Shown here piece after piece: positions 8,908 to 18,400 of a stretch of DNA of 64,000 bases. Origin of the DNA: Pseudobutyrivibrio ruminis (GTDB lineage Bacteria; Bacillota; Clostridia; Lachnospirales; Lachnospiraceae); the NCBI GenBank assembly GCA_015057305.1, contig SVES01000001.1, positions 118,588 to 182,587 of the forward strand, in the 5' to 3' direction. Below the pieces are notes generated by a model. The model had not been told where the DNA came from, searched no databases, and saw only the letters and a program-made list of their open reading frames with translations. Made by a program: the position numbers and the translations under genes. Every line of letters starts with the position of its first letter. The first letter of the stretch is position 1.

Positions 8908-11871
8908 TTAAAACATCTGGGAAATTACATCTATATAACCTCTTGCGATATTGTATAAAGCTTCAGTTTGAAGCTTATCATCCTTAGCATTCTCTATCTC
9001 TGCTTTTGTAAAATTTCCTACACTCCAATTGTATATATCAGATGCACTGATACCACTTTGCTGATTGAAGCTAAGGTTAAATGTAAAGCCTGTATTTTCT
9101 CGCATTATGGCTGCAATTTCATCAGCTGCGTTTTCAAACTTTTCGCGCATACTAGCTGTCTCGCAATCAACAGTTCCATTAACCTCTCCCGCCTCATAGT
9201 GGAAGGTAGTAGATATTGTGCCAGTAGACTGCAGGTATAGTGCCATCTTTATCAATCCAGACTCACCATTACCTCGAACAATTCTAAGGCTCATTGTTCC
9301 TGCCTCATCTGAAATCATCATTGGAATGTGATATGTCTCACCAGTATTTGCCATTTCTTCCATAGCTTTAGTTTGCTGTAAAACTAAACGCATTCCGTCC
9401 ATGTCAATTGTCCGAACATCTTCTGTCTCAATCATGGTTTTCATAACATTTTCGGCGAGAGTTCCCAATGCTTCCTGAGCCTCTGCCATTTCCTCAGGTG
9501 TATGACAAGCCTCTGCAAAACGAGAATAAGCCATATCGATTAAATCTTCTATTTCTAAGTCTTCTGGGACTTCATCAACCTCTCTTTCATTCATTACATC
9601 CATTCTCATACTAGCTGCTTTAGAAAACAAATCCTTCATGACTTTTCCATTGTTCTCTACGAGGGAAGCTACTGCTGCTATCATATTTGGAGATTGAGGC
9701 ATATTATATTCCTCTAAAATGCTTTCTACAGTTTCAATGGACTTAAAGCTTGCTTTTACCTGCTCTGTCACGTACTTATTGTAGGCAACTTCTGACTCTT
9801 CATCTAAAGCTGTCTCCATAGCTGTTGCAAATTCATCAGGATTCATATTCATAAAGCTATCTTCGCCAACTACCTTTAGCTTGGTAGGTGTCATAGCTTC
9901 TTTAGCATCTCTACACCTATCAGTCAGAAATACCTTTTCTATTTGCTCTGTAATTGATAAGTCCCTTACCACCATTTCATCTAGTTGGCCAAACTTATCA
10001 TTTATCTCATATTCCTGTCCAACGTGACGACTAGATCTTACAGCAGTCATAAGATTTCGCATTGTCACTTCTGTGCCTTGACTTATCAACGCACCAATAG
10101 CTGCACCATCAGACTTTTCCACCTGATGCAACAATCTATAAACACCTACATATGCATCTCGTTCAGCTTCACTTATCTTGGAATTATGCTCTGCCTTCCA
10201 TAAAAACCTTGCAAAGCTTTCTTCATCTGAGGAGCTTCCAAGCTCAGCCTTTATCTGCTCTGTTTTTGCCTTTAGTGCTTCCATTGTCATATCAAGAGGA
10301 TTGTCTCCTCGCTTAATCATTTCAGCAACCACAGCAGGTGTCATGTTCTTAAAAGTTCTTGCCACCATTTCTGTAGACGCTTTCATTCTAGTAACTGATT
10401 CAGCGTTTATATCCATCTGATTATAAGCAAGCACACGTACAGCTTTTTGGCTGGACTCTGTTGCCTCTATATTGAGTCCCTTCAAAATATCCTCTACGTT
10501 TTGGAAAGCTTTGCTCATGCTGTCTCCCAAGTCGGTTCTAACCTCTGTTCCCACAGATTCATAAGTCATTTCCATTCTAGAATATTCAGCTGTTACAGAG
10601 ACACTAACCTCATGTACATATGAAAATGTCTCGGCATTAATATTCGAAAATCTTCCAAGCATAGCTGCTGGGGCAGACTGAATATCTGCCATCTCATTCA
10701 TTACTTGCTTATAAAGATTTATGTTGGAATTTGTCGCCTCATTGTTTTCCCCATTCATGAGAATCTGTAGAAGATTTGTTTCCTGAAGCTTAAGCTTATC
10801 CAATAAATCAGTCAAATCATTTGTATTGACTTCAACACCATTTTTCATCATGGTAAAGGTTGCTTCAACTGTCATAGTCAACTGAATTTCAGTCAGTTGT
10901 CTTCTTGCAGTTATGGTAGGCAATGAATTAGCATCCATTCCCATTACTTCATCAAAAGTCATTTTTGCCTTATCCATTAAAGAATAACCGGGAATTAAAT
11001 AAGCATCTGTTGGCTCTTTACCTTCAGCCACAATATCGTCTATTGCATTTATAATATTTTCCTCAGATGGTTTCTCATAATCACCTAGTTCAACCATGTA
11101 CTCAAGATGTTCCTTAGTAATAGGAACATCTTGCTTCATCATGGCGGCCACCGTTTGTTTTAGTTCCTCTGGTGACAATGGTCTTTGCGCAGACTCTGAT
11201 TGTTCACTCTCTACTTGCTCTATAAGTGAATCTAACTTATCTCCTAATTTTTCAAGAAGACTTATAATGTCCTCATCTGTTGGTGTTCCTGCTCCACTAT
11301 CATTTACAGGCGCTGAGTATGTCGCATTATAAATATTTGAAATAGTTGGCTCCAACTCGTTCTTTACAAGATACGCCTGAGTTTCTACAGGAAGTGTATC
11401 AGAAAGTCCTCTTGTCATTTCTACAGCCTGAGCCATAGAGCTACTCATAGCCTGAATTTCATCAGTATCCAGCCCACCCATCTTGCTAATATCCTTGCCG
11501 GCCTTTGCAAGATTCATTTTTATCTCGTCAACTACTGTAACAATAGCCTCGGAATCCATATCCATTAGATTATGGCCCTCTTCCCTGGCTTTAGCTGTTG
11601 TCTCATCATCTAGGCCTCGTTCAATGTTCTTCACCTTATCTACTGTAGACATGCCAAGAGCTGATGCCTCGTTCACATCCTTCATGAACTCCTCATCAGT
11701 CATTTTTCCTCTATTATCATAAAAAGCATTATCCACCGATATTGATCTAAGTTCTATTTTTGAATTCGGTTTATTATCATCCTTGATACCGCTTGTGCCC
11801 ACTCCAAAGCCTTGGTCTGTAGCACCTTCTGTTTTAATGTAATCCGTTACCTTGAGTGCTTCTACTTGCAT
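8908..11871 (-). CDS. 987-aa protein with FliK-like C-terminal domain, flagellar locus
   Basis: A very long, acidic, mostly helical soluble protein without signal peptide or TM. Most of it I do not recognise. The last 130 residues (about 850-985) read like a hook-length-control (Flg_hook/FliK) domain: a strand pair GTMSLRIVRGNGESGLIKMALYL, then ISTTFHYEAGEVNGTVDCE, a helix REKFENAADEIAAIMRENTG and a final FTFNLSFNQ strand. FliK proteins are typically 350-600 aa with a disordered N-terminus; this is larger and repetitive in helices. A sigma-28-like promoter precedes it and flagellin follows it. Start ATG has GGAGG seven bases upstream. A flagellar role is well supported; the precise function is inference. 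Confidence 0.65.
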   Translation of the reverse strand: MQVEALKVTDYIKTEGATDQGFGVGTSGIKDDNKPNSKIELRSISVDNAFYDNRGKMTDEEFMKDVNEASALGMSTVDKVKNIERGLDDETTAKAREEGHNLMDMDSEAIVTVVDEIKMNLAKAGKDISKMGGLDTDEIQAMSSSMAQAVEMTRGLSDTLPVETQAYLVKNELEPTISNIYNATYSAPVNDSGAGTPTDEDIISLLEKLGDKLDSLIEQVESEQSESAQRPLSPEELKQTVAAMMKQDVPITKEHLEYMVELGDYEKPSEENIINAIDDIVAEGKEPTDAYLIPGYSLMDKAKMTFDEVMGMDANSLPTITARRQLTEIQLTMTVEATFTMMKNGVEVNTNDLTDLLDKLKLQETNLLQILMNGENNEATNSNINLYKQVMNEMADIQSAPAAMLGRFSNINAETFSYVHEVSVSVTAEYSRMEMTYESVGTEVRTDLGDSMSKAFQNVEDILKGLNIEATESSQKAVRVLAYNQMDINAESVTRMKASTEMVARTFKNMTPAVVAEMIKRGDNPLDMTMEALKAKTEQIKAELGSSSDEESFARFLWKAEHNSKISEAERDAYVGVYRLLHQVEKSDGAAIGALISQGTEVTMRNLMTAVRSSRHVGQEYEINDKFGQLDEMVVRDLSITEQIEKVFLTDRCRDAKEAMTPTKLKVVGEDSFMNMNPDEFATAMETALDEESEVAYNKYVTEQVKASFKSIETVESILEEYNMPQSPNMIAAVASLVENNGKVMKDLFSKAASMRMDVMNEREVDEVPEDLEIEDLIDMAYSRFAEACHTPEEMAEAQEALGTLAENVMKTMIETEDVRTIDMDGMRLVLQQTKAMEEMANTGETYHIPMMISDEAGTMSLRIVRGNGESGLIKMALYLQSTGTISTTFHYEAGEVNGTVDCETASMREKFENAADEIAAIMRENTGFTFNLSFNQQSGISASDIYNWSVGNFTKAEIENAKDDKLQTEALYNIARGYIDVISQMF

Positions 11872-11906
11872 ATAATTCCTCCGCAGTAATTTTTCTTACA
11901 TTTTTT

Positions 11907-11933
11907 ATTTCGGATGATGTCCCTAAATTTTTA
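11907..11933 (-). promoter_or_regulatory. Sigma-28-like promoter for the 987-aa gene
   Basis: On the minus strand TAAAAATT, an 11-nt spacer, then TCCGAAAT, 35-60 bp upstream of the ATG at 11871. It resembles TAAAGTTT-N11-GCCGATAA with three or four changes and the same spacing as the flagellin promoter. It is weaker than the flagellin one. Confidence 0.5.
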
Positions 11934-11957
11934 AGGTTACAATTTAATTATCTTTAC

Positions 11958-12028
11958 AATAAAAAACACTCTGCATTATGATATGATGCCTGTCTACTTG
12001 ACAGGTCGCATTTCATAATACAGAGTGT
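11958..12028 (-). terminator. Long hairpin terminator after the 58-aa gene
   Basis: On the minus strand ACACTCTGTATTATG...GACCTGTC pairs with GACAGGC...CATAATGCAGAGTGT across a 5-nt loop. The arms are about 29 nt with an internal mismatched region, followed by TTTTTTATT. It lies 20 bp after the stop of the small gene. It is longer than ordinary terminators in this window. Confidence 0.75.
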
Positions 12029-12048
12029 CTTGGTCATCTCAAGAAACA

Positions 12049-12225
12049 CTATGAACAATTCATGCTCATGGCTAATGATACTGTAGGCTGCTTTACCCCA
12101 TTATAGTTGTCATATATTTTCTTCAAATCTGCCGCTAAAAATCCTGGAAAACAAACGCACAATGTGGCAAAATCCATACCACAGCTACACATAGCCTCAA
12201 CAGCCCGTACATCCTGCTCCTTCAT
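12049..12225 (-). CDS. 58-aa Cys-rich small protein, unknown
   Basis: I choose ATG at 12225 (MKEQDVRAVEAMCSCGMDF) because GGGAGGT lies six bases upstream; the 33 residues added by the track have no site and are probably leader sequence. The product has CSC and CVC pairs (Cys13/15 and 23/25) and a helical segment (DLKKIYDNY) of HTH-like character. No family recognised. It is monocistronic, with a dyad before it and a long terminator after it, so it looks like a real, separately regulated gene. Confidence 0.6.
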   Translation of the reverse strand: MKEQDVRAVEAMCSCGMDFATLCVCFPGFLAADLKKIYDNYNGVKQPTVSLAMSMNCS

Positions 12226-12247
12226 ACCGATACCTCCCAATACATAT

Positions 12248-12264
12248 CTAGATACAATATCTAG
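12248..12264. promoter_or_regulatory. Perfect dyad upstream of the 58-aa gene
   Basis: CTAGATA-caa-TATCTAG, a perfect 7-bp inverted repeat 23 bp upstream of the start codon. A second copy of the core AGATATTGT (minus strand) lies about 25 bp further upstream beside a TATACT that could be a -10. It may be an operator or a leader stem; inference only. Confidence 0.4.
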
Positions 12265-12374
12265 CATCAACTTGAGTACTAGTATAACAATATCTTGTGA
12301 AAAAGCTATGTCCTTTATTAACAATTTTAAATATTATTTTTAGTATATTTTATACTTGCATATGTCACCAGCAA

Positions 12375-12404
12375 TAAAAAAGCTCCCGTATCAACTACGA
12401 GAGC
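12375..12404 (-). terminator. Intrinsic terminator after the lipoprotein gene
   Basis: On the minus strand GCTCTCGTA-GTTGA-TACGGGAGC (9-bp stem with one G-U type pair) followed by TTTTTT, 18 bp after the stop of the 646-aa gene. Confidence 0.85.
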
Positions 12405-12422
12405 CTATTACTAATTTTATGA

Positions 12423-14363
12423 TTATTCTTCCTCAGTTGAATCTACATTTGTATATACATTCATTTCTATTCCAGAAAGCATTCCTCCTGGCTGAACCCA
12501 GAAAGTATACCATCCCTTGTCTATATCATAATTATAGTAATCAAGCTGAACACTGCCATTATCAAAGGACTCATCATCCTTTTCAAGGTCTCCATATAGT
12601 TCAATTAAATCATCAATTGTATATATTTCTAATTCAACACCGCCTGCGATAACAAATGGATACTCATCGTACTGATTATAGCCAAAAATTGTTGCTCGTA
12701 TATACTGAACAGGAATGTCCCCTAGCGCTACTTCTGTTTCCTCATGATTTACTACTGCAAAATTCATTTTGCTATATTCATTGCCTAAATAATAACCTGA
12801 AAATTCGTAAGATTCCCCTGCTGGAACCATAGTCTCTGGGCCATCCTCAAATACAAAACCTAAATCCACAAGCTGCTGATAAGAAATAGGTAACTGCATA
12901 GTTGTTCCATCAATCTGGAATGTAAAATCATCAAGGTTATCTGACAGTTCTACATCTGATTGTACTGCCTCTTTTCCATCCTCTCGGTATTTATACGATT
13001 TAGCTCTGATTGACATTGCATGTGAGTAATTGTATCGGTCTGGGCTTTCCTCTAAGAGCTTGTAATAGTTTTCTACAGCATCAACATTATTCATCAGTGT
13101 AACATACATGATGATAGAACCGACTTTGTCATCAACGTTTGATATGCTTATTTTACTATTGTTATAGCTTCCCGAAGAAATTGATACATCTATTGCATCA
13201 CCTGAACTGGTATTTTCGATTCCCATTTCTTCAAACACTTTTTTAGCGTCTTTAATCTTTGTGCCTGGCTTTATATCTCCTGGCAAAACAACATCTACAG
13301 AACCAATACCAGTAGAATCGATTACTTCTACCAAACCATATTCAACCTGATTATACTTTTCTGTAAGCCAAGTAGCTTCAAGTGTAATGGTTTTCGTTCC
13401 CTTCTTTAAGGTTATTTCCTCATCATTAGAAGTTAGCTCACTAGGTGCGTCTTCTATTTCCCAGCCGTTATCCATAAACTGTGTAATTGTACATGGCAAA
13501 TGATACAAATCACCATCTATCTCAACATTACCACTTGCTGGATTATCCCCTAATTCAACCGGTGCAATATATCCTGCAATAAATTCTGGTGTCTTAGAAG
13601 CTAGAGCTTCCATATCAGGCTCTTCTGGCATATCGTCGAAGAAGGTTGAATAGGTTTCCTTTGAAAGGTCCATATCATAATCTATAGCGTAAGCGCCATC
13701 ATAATAATCTGCCTGTCCCACGAATTCCTGCTGTGCAAGCATTCTAAGACCTATTCCAGTAGAATCTCCAACCTCACCTTTACCTACGTGATACATATAT
13801 CCTTTGACATAGTTATCTCCATAGTCATCAAAGCTTTCAAATTCCTGCTGAATCATCTTGGCAACTGGTACAGCATACATAAGGTATTCATCGAATTCCA
13901 TTTGTGATGTGCCATAGCTAGCTGCAAGAACTGCCTCTGCTGAGCCAAGATTATAGGCTCTTTCATAGCTTTCATCATATTTTTCATTTACCAGTTCTTC
14001 TACCTTTTTAATTGCATCTTCATTATCCTTTACAGATTGACTACTAAGATAACTTTTTGCAATATCAGAGTCACTAGAATCAAGCTCTGTTCCTCCGATT
14101 GTCTCCCAATCTAGTTCCTGGCCTTGAACCTCAACCGCATTTGTAGCTAAAAGCCATCTCACTAAATCGTAGCTTACATCACTTTCTGTACAACCCGAAA
14201 AAGAATCATCTACTAGAGAAATTTCTTCTAATTGCTTTTCCTCTTTTTCTTCTGTCTCTTGACTCTTTGCTGAATCTTCACTGACAGTAGCCTCCTTGCC
14301 ACAGCCTGCAAGCATCACCGCAGACATTAATAGAGCTGTGGCACTAACCATTTTTCTTTTCAT
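12423..14363 (-). CDS. Lipoprotein with two related C-terminal repeats, unknown function
   Basis: A 646-aa lipoprotein: MKRKMVSATALLMSAVMLAGCGK gives a signal peptide and an LAGC lipobox (Cys21), then a Ser/Glu/Lys-rich linker. The N-terminal half (about 45-270) is helical and acidic. The C-terminal half seems to contain two related modules, one beginning DGDLYHLPCTITQFMDNGWEI and one DGTTMQLPISYQQLVDLGFVF; both continue with a Gly-rich beta section. It starts 2 bp after the stop of the single-TM protein gene and is therefore co-translated with it. It would sit on the outer face of the membrane, near the exported parts of its neighbours. No enzyme motif seen. Confidence 0.65.
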   Translation of the reverse strand: MKRKMVSATALLMSAVMLAGCGKEATVSEDSAKSQETEEKEEKQLEEISLVDDSFSGCTESDVSYDLVRWLLATNAVEVQGQELDWETIGGTELDSSDSDIAKSYLSSQSVKDNEDAIKKVEELVNEKYDESYERAYNLGSAEAVLAASYGTSQMEFDEYLMYAVPVAKMIQQEFESFDDYGDNYVKGYMYHVGKGEVGDSTGIGLRMLAQQEFVGQADYYDGAYAIDYDMDLSKETYSTFFDDMPEEPDMEALASKTPEFIAGYIAPVELGDNPASGNVEIDGDLYHLPCTITQFMDNGWEIEDAPSELTSNDEEITLKKGTKTITLEATWLTEKYNQVEYGLVEVIDSTGIGSVDVVLPGDIKPGTKIKDAKKVFEEMGIENTSSGDAIDVSISSGSYNNSKISISNVDDKVGSIIMYVTLMNNVDAVENYYKLLEESPDRYNYSHAMSIRAKSYKYREDGKEAVQSDVELSDNLDDFTFQIDGTTMQLPISYQQLVDLGFVFEDGPETMVPAGESYEFSGYYLGNEYSKMNFAVVNHEETEVALGDIPVQYIRATIFGYNQYDEYPFVIAGGVELEIYTIDDLIELYGDLEKDDESFDNGSVQLDYYNYDIDKGWYTFWVQPGGMLSGIEMNVYTNVDSTEEE

Positions 14364-14365
14364 TA

Positions 14366-15391
14366 CTATTTATCCTCCACTTCTAAATTTATTTCTCGCC
14401 CATATCTTTTTTCTATTTTTTGATAATAGCGTTTAGTTACCATTTCATCAATTGCATCTTCTATGTCATTTATGGTAATTGTTGCCTGATCTGTCTTTGT
14501 TTTCATTCTAAACATTTCACCATAATAATAACATTCATGAATTTCTTGGAAGCTTTCGTAATTCTGTTGTAATTCATTTTCTATATTGTAAAGTAATTGA
14601 TATGTCTCCTCACTTGTCAAATATCCACACTCATAAGATAATGCTATAACTCGCATTAATCTCAGGTAGTCATATCCCTTTAAGCCTTCCTCACCAAATC
14701 TTACATATGCGCAGGCTGTTGCCTTAACCTTGTAAAAATATCTTGTGGATATTCCATGCTCTTTAAAGTAGGTCTCGTTTATCTTTTTTGCATCAGCAAA
14801 AGAAAAATCTTTACCATAATCCTTCTTTATTGCCTTCACCGCTTTTCTTACATCCTCATCATCAAGGTATTCCTTGAAGCTTAACTGATGACCATATAAA
14901 AGAGTCTTATTTATTATTGCCTTAGCTGAAGCCCTATCGTAGATATCCCATGCTTTACTGAGAAAATATATTGTTTCATCATATACATCATCAGCCTCAT
15001 GTGCGGCTAAAATATCTGCATCCCCGTTTTCTAAGTACGCATACAATGATGTAGCATCAGCTCCCCATTTATAAATGGTCAGTGTTTTATCAAAACCAAC
15101 CTCATCATAGTAATTTCCATTCTCATCATATTCTACTAATAAATGGGAATATTGCTTTTCCATCTGACTTTTTAGGTTTTCATCCACATCCTCAGCTTCA
15201 TCTTCTTTAGCTACTTCTTCATCCAACCCTAAAGCCTCTGTTGATTCACTTGACGCTTCTTCATTTTCAGTAGATGGCTGATACTTTGCGATCTTATTTC
15301 TTGAATAATCCTTGCAGAATAAAATTAAGGCAAGAATTATTGCAGAAATTATAATTATTGAAAGAATAAGACCTAACTTATTTTTTATCAT
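14366..15391 (-). CDS. Single-TM protein of unknown function
   Basis: A 341-aa protein with one N-terminal TM (KLGLILSIIIISAIILALILF, residues 5-25), an acidic Glu/Ser linker (about 40-80), then a helical exported domain that looks repeat-like (KAWDIYDRASAKAIINKTLLYG, KVKATACAYVRFGEEGLKGYDYLRLMRVIAL). Not recognised. It has its own promoter and is followed almost without gap by the lipoprotein gene, so the two probably act together at the membrane. The TIR protein gene ends just upstream. Confidence 0.6.
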   Translation of the reverse strand: MIKNKLGLILSIIIISAIILALILFCKDYSRNKIAKYQPSTENEEASSESTEALGLDEEVAKEDEAEDVDENLKSQMEKQYSHLLVEYDENGNYYDEVGFDKTLTIYKWGADATSLYAYLENGDADILAAHEADDVYDETIYFLSKAWDIYDRASAKAIINKTLLYGHQLSFKEYLDDEDVRKAVKAIKKDYGKDFSFADAKKINETYFKEHGISTRYFYKVKATACAYVRFGEEGLKGYDYLRLMRVIALSYECGYLTSEETYQLLYNIENELQQNYESFQEIHECYYYGEMFRMKTKTDQATITINDIEDAIDEMVTKRYYQKIEKRYGREINLEVEDK

Positions 15392-15420
15392 AATTAATTC
15401 ACCCTCTCGTTCTGGGTAGT

Positions 15421-15449
15421 ATTATAATACTAACAATTTATTTTTGCAA
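15421..15449 (-). promoter_or_regulatory. SigA-type promoter for the single-TM/lipoprotein pair
   Basis: On the minus strand TTGCAA - 17 nt - TATAAT, with the -10 box about 30 bp before the start codon at 15391. Seen directly; near-consensus. Confidence 0.75.
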
Positions 15450-15459
15450 CACTAAAATA

Positions 15460-15479
15460 CCGCTTCAATATAGAAGCGG
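15460..15479 (-). terminator. Terminator after the TIR gene
   Basis: On the minus strand CCGCTTC-TATATT-GAAGCGG (7-bp stem) followed by TATTTT, 8 bp after the TIR gene stop. The short U-tract suggests partial read-through into the next pair. Confidence 0.65.
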
Positions 15480-15486
15480 CATTTAC

Positions 15487-18400
15487 TTATTGAACCATAT
15501 ACTTAAGCTTTTGTAATTCTGAAAGCTCAGCATCCCCATATTTTGCCTTGACCTCTTTGATAAGGTCTTCCTGGGTTTTTACTTTAAATTCAAATAGGTT
15601 TGTACCAAATGCACTAACTATGGTCTGTGATTGTGGTATGTATAGTCTTCCATATTCAGCATGATCCAGCAAACCGTAAGAATTCAAATCAATAATGAAC
15701 ATATCATAATCATTATAAATTGATAAAGTATTACTTTCAGCATCATAGCAGCTATTTACCAAATCATTCATCTGCTCATCCATCAAAAATACCAGTTTTG
15801 ACTGCTGTCTATCATATATTTTGAAGTATAAATCATTCCCCTGTAGAAACAGTAGATTATTGTCATCAGAAAATTTCACGTAATCATAGCAATCACCATA
15901 ATACTCAACTACATTTTCTGTTTCTCCTGTTTCTAAATTCTCCACATATAGCTTGCCCTCGTTTGTAACAACAGCGATGATATTGTCATCATTACTTGGA
16001 AAGATGGCTTCTATTTTTTTACTCTTGTATATTTGTTTTGTTTTGGCTGTGCTTGAGTTTATTCTAAAGGCCTCACTTCCCACATTGATTCCGTAGATTA
16101 CTTTACCATCATTTGATATAGATAGGCTCCAGAATCGCATATCTGCCTCACCGCTGTAAACTATTTCTCTTTCTTTTGTATCAACAACATAATAGCTATT
16201 ATCATGGGTGAAAACTGCATACCTGTTATTATTTGATATGGCATAGTTTAATGTACCCATATCCTCAACCACCTGCAAAGTTTCTGCAGCTTTACTTTCT
16301 ATAGAATAAAAATGTAATCTACCATCGTATGTAGGTATCATTATAGTATCATCATCCAAGTAAACAGAATCTGCATATCGTGCATCATCTGCATTAATCT
16401 GGCCAATTTCCTCGCCTGTCTTTGTCTCAAATACTCGGCATATTACCGGATCCTCCATACTTCCGTCAGAAGTTTCTATAAGAAATGAATCTCCAGATGG
16501 ACTTGCTGTCGCTCCTCCATATACACCAGTTTCCATTTCGTATTTTACGATATAATCATCATCTGTCTTAAATTTCATTACCGTAAGATTTGGGCTTCTG
16601 AATCCCTTAGACACAAGAACCTGATTGCTATAATGAAAATCAATTAAAGAATCTGCAACATCTACAGTGAAGTTGTTATATATTGCACCTGTTATTCCAT
16701 CATAATAATAAAACTTACCATCTGATGTTCCTATTGACATTATTGCATTGTTAAGGCTTGCCATGATGTTTTCTATATAGCCGTTTGTTTTAACAGAGCA
16801 AATATCTTCTCCTGTTGACACATCTAATACATATAAATTTTGTATACCATTGACTAAAACCTGGGATATACTAGTGCCATCCAAATCAAATTCCCTTAAA
16901 ATCAAATGTGAATAGCTGGTGCTAAGAATATCCCCACCATAATACAGCTCTCTAGTCCATTTAATATCTCCTGTAAGAGGATCACACTTGGTAACAATCA
17001 TGTTGCAATCTTCGCCGCTAAGCAAATCATTATATCCCATGCAACTGACAACTATATCGCCATCTGAGGCAAAACCTCCTCCAATGTATACTGTTCGTTC
17101 AATTGGAATATCATGTATTTCGTCATTCTTCAAATCTATGCAGGTTACATAGTTTTGCTCATCATCATTGCCAGCGGTATGTTCAATTAACATCCTATCA
17201 TAGCTATCATCATAGGTTATCTCGTCACCGTAGGTTCCCTGTGTTAAATTATCATACCTTTTATATTCTTTTCCTGTAGCTGCATCAACCAATACTAAAT
17301 AATTATTAAACTTAAAGGTTTCATGGTCAAATGCGCTGATTGAAAGAGCTACATATTTGCCTTTAATATCCACATCCGCAAATGTTGCTTTTTCATCCAG
17401 CTTATACTCATAGCCAAGTGTGCCATCATCCTTGTAGCCTCTCACGAAATTATATGATGCGACTATTGCTAAATCTCCCGAATACCCTAAAGCAATTATC
17501 TTGTCCTCGTCCTCATCAATAATTTCGGTCTGCTTTTTAAATAGGCAATCACCTGTTTCCAAATCCCAAATATAGATAGAATTATCATTATCCTTTGATA
17601 CGGCTCTAGTGCCTTCTGTATTTAATGCAAAATCATCCACATTTACATCATGGGATAAAACTAAATCATGGGATAACTGGTTTCCAATATTATAGGTTCC
17701 TAATGCCTGGGAAAGTGCATATACTGAATCTGATACGTAGGGTCTACCGTTTTCTTCTGTAGAAAGCCCCTCCATTGCCACCAAAGCTGCTGTTTTGGAA
17801 TCTCCACTTTCTAGGATATCCAGTGATGTGGCCGCAAGAACCTTTGACTCATTTATAAGCTTTTGCTGATATTCTGCATTAATCTTGGACAGGTTATAGG
17901 CTGTGTAGGCTCCAAATAATACTGCAACTGCCGCAATTCCAGCTGCAATACTCACATTGCGCCTCATTTGCCTTTCTCTATGTCGCTGCTTTAAATCGTC
18001 ATAATCAACATGAAGAATTGATGCTGCTAATCGCAGAGATTCTGTTTTCAGTTTGCGTTTAACTTCTTTTTTGCTCGCACCTCTGACATCCGCCGCCAAT
18101 GGTTCTACTGGATTTCCGTTTTCATCAGTAAGAAGCTGTGGAGGAAATGAATCTGCTGGTTCCCCATCTACCAATACTGCAAGCACATTTTCTCTTCCGT
18201 GCATTGAAATGAAGGTATCTATTTCTTTCATTACCCAGTATGAATCTTTTGTTTGTGGGGAACAAATAACAACAAGAAAGGCTGCCTCTTGTAGTGCCGC
18301 CTCTATATTTGAACCCAGGTCGCTACCTATTGGCAGCTCCTCCTGGTCTCTGAATACTCTATCGATTTTCTTTCTACCGATTTCTTTTTGAATTTTTCTA

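Noticed and set aside
12226-12324. N-terminal extension of the 58-aa protein in the ORF track
   Set aside because: No ribosome binding site at the track start, and the region contains a dyad and a possible -10 box, so it is probably leader sequence.
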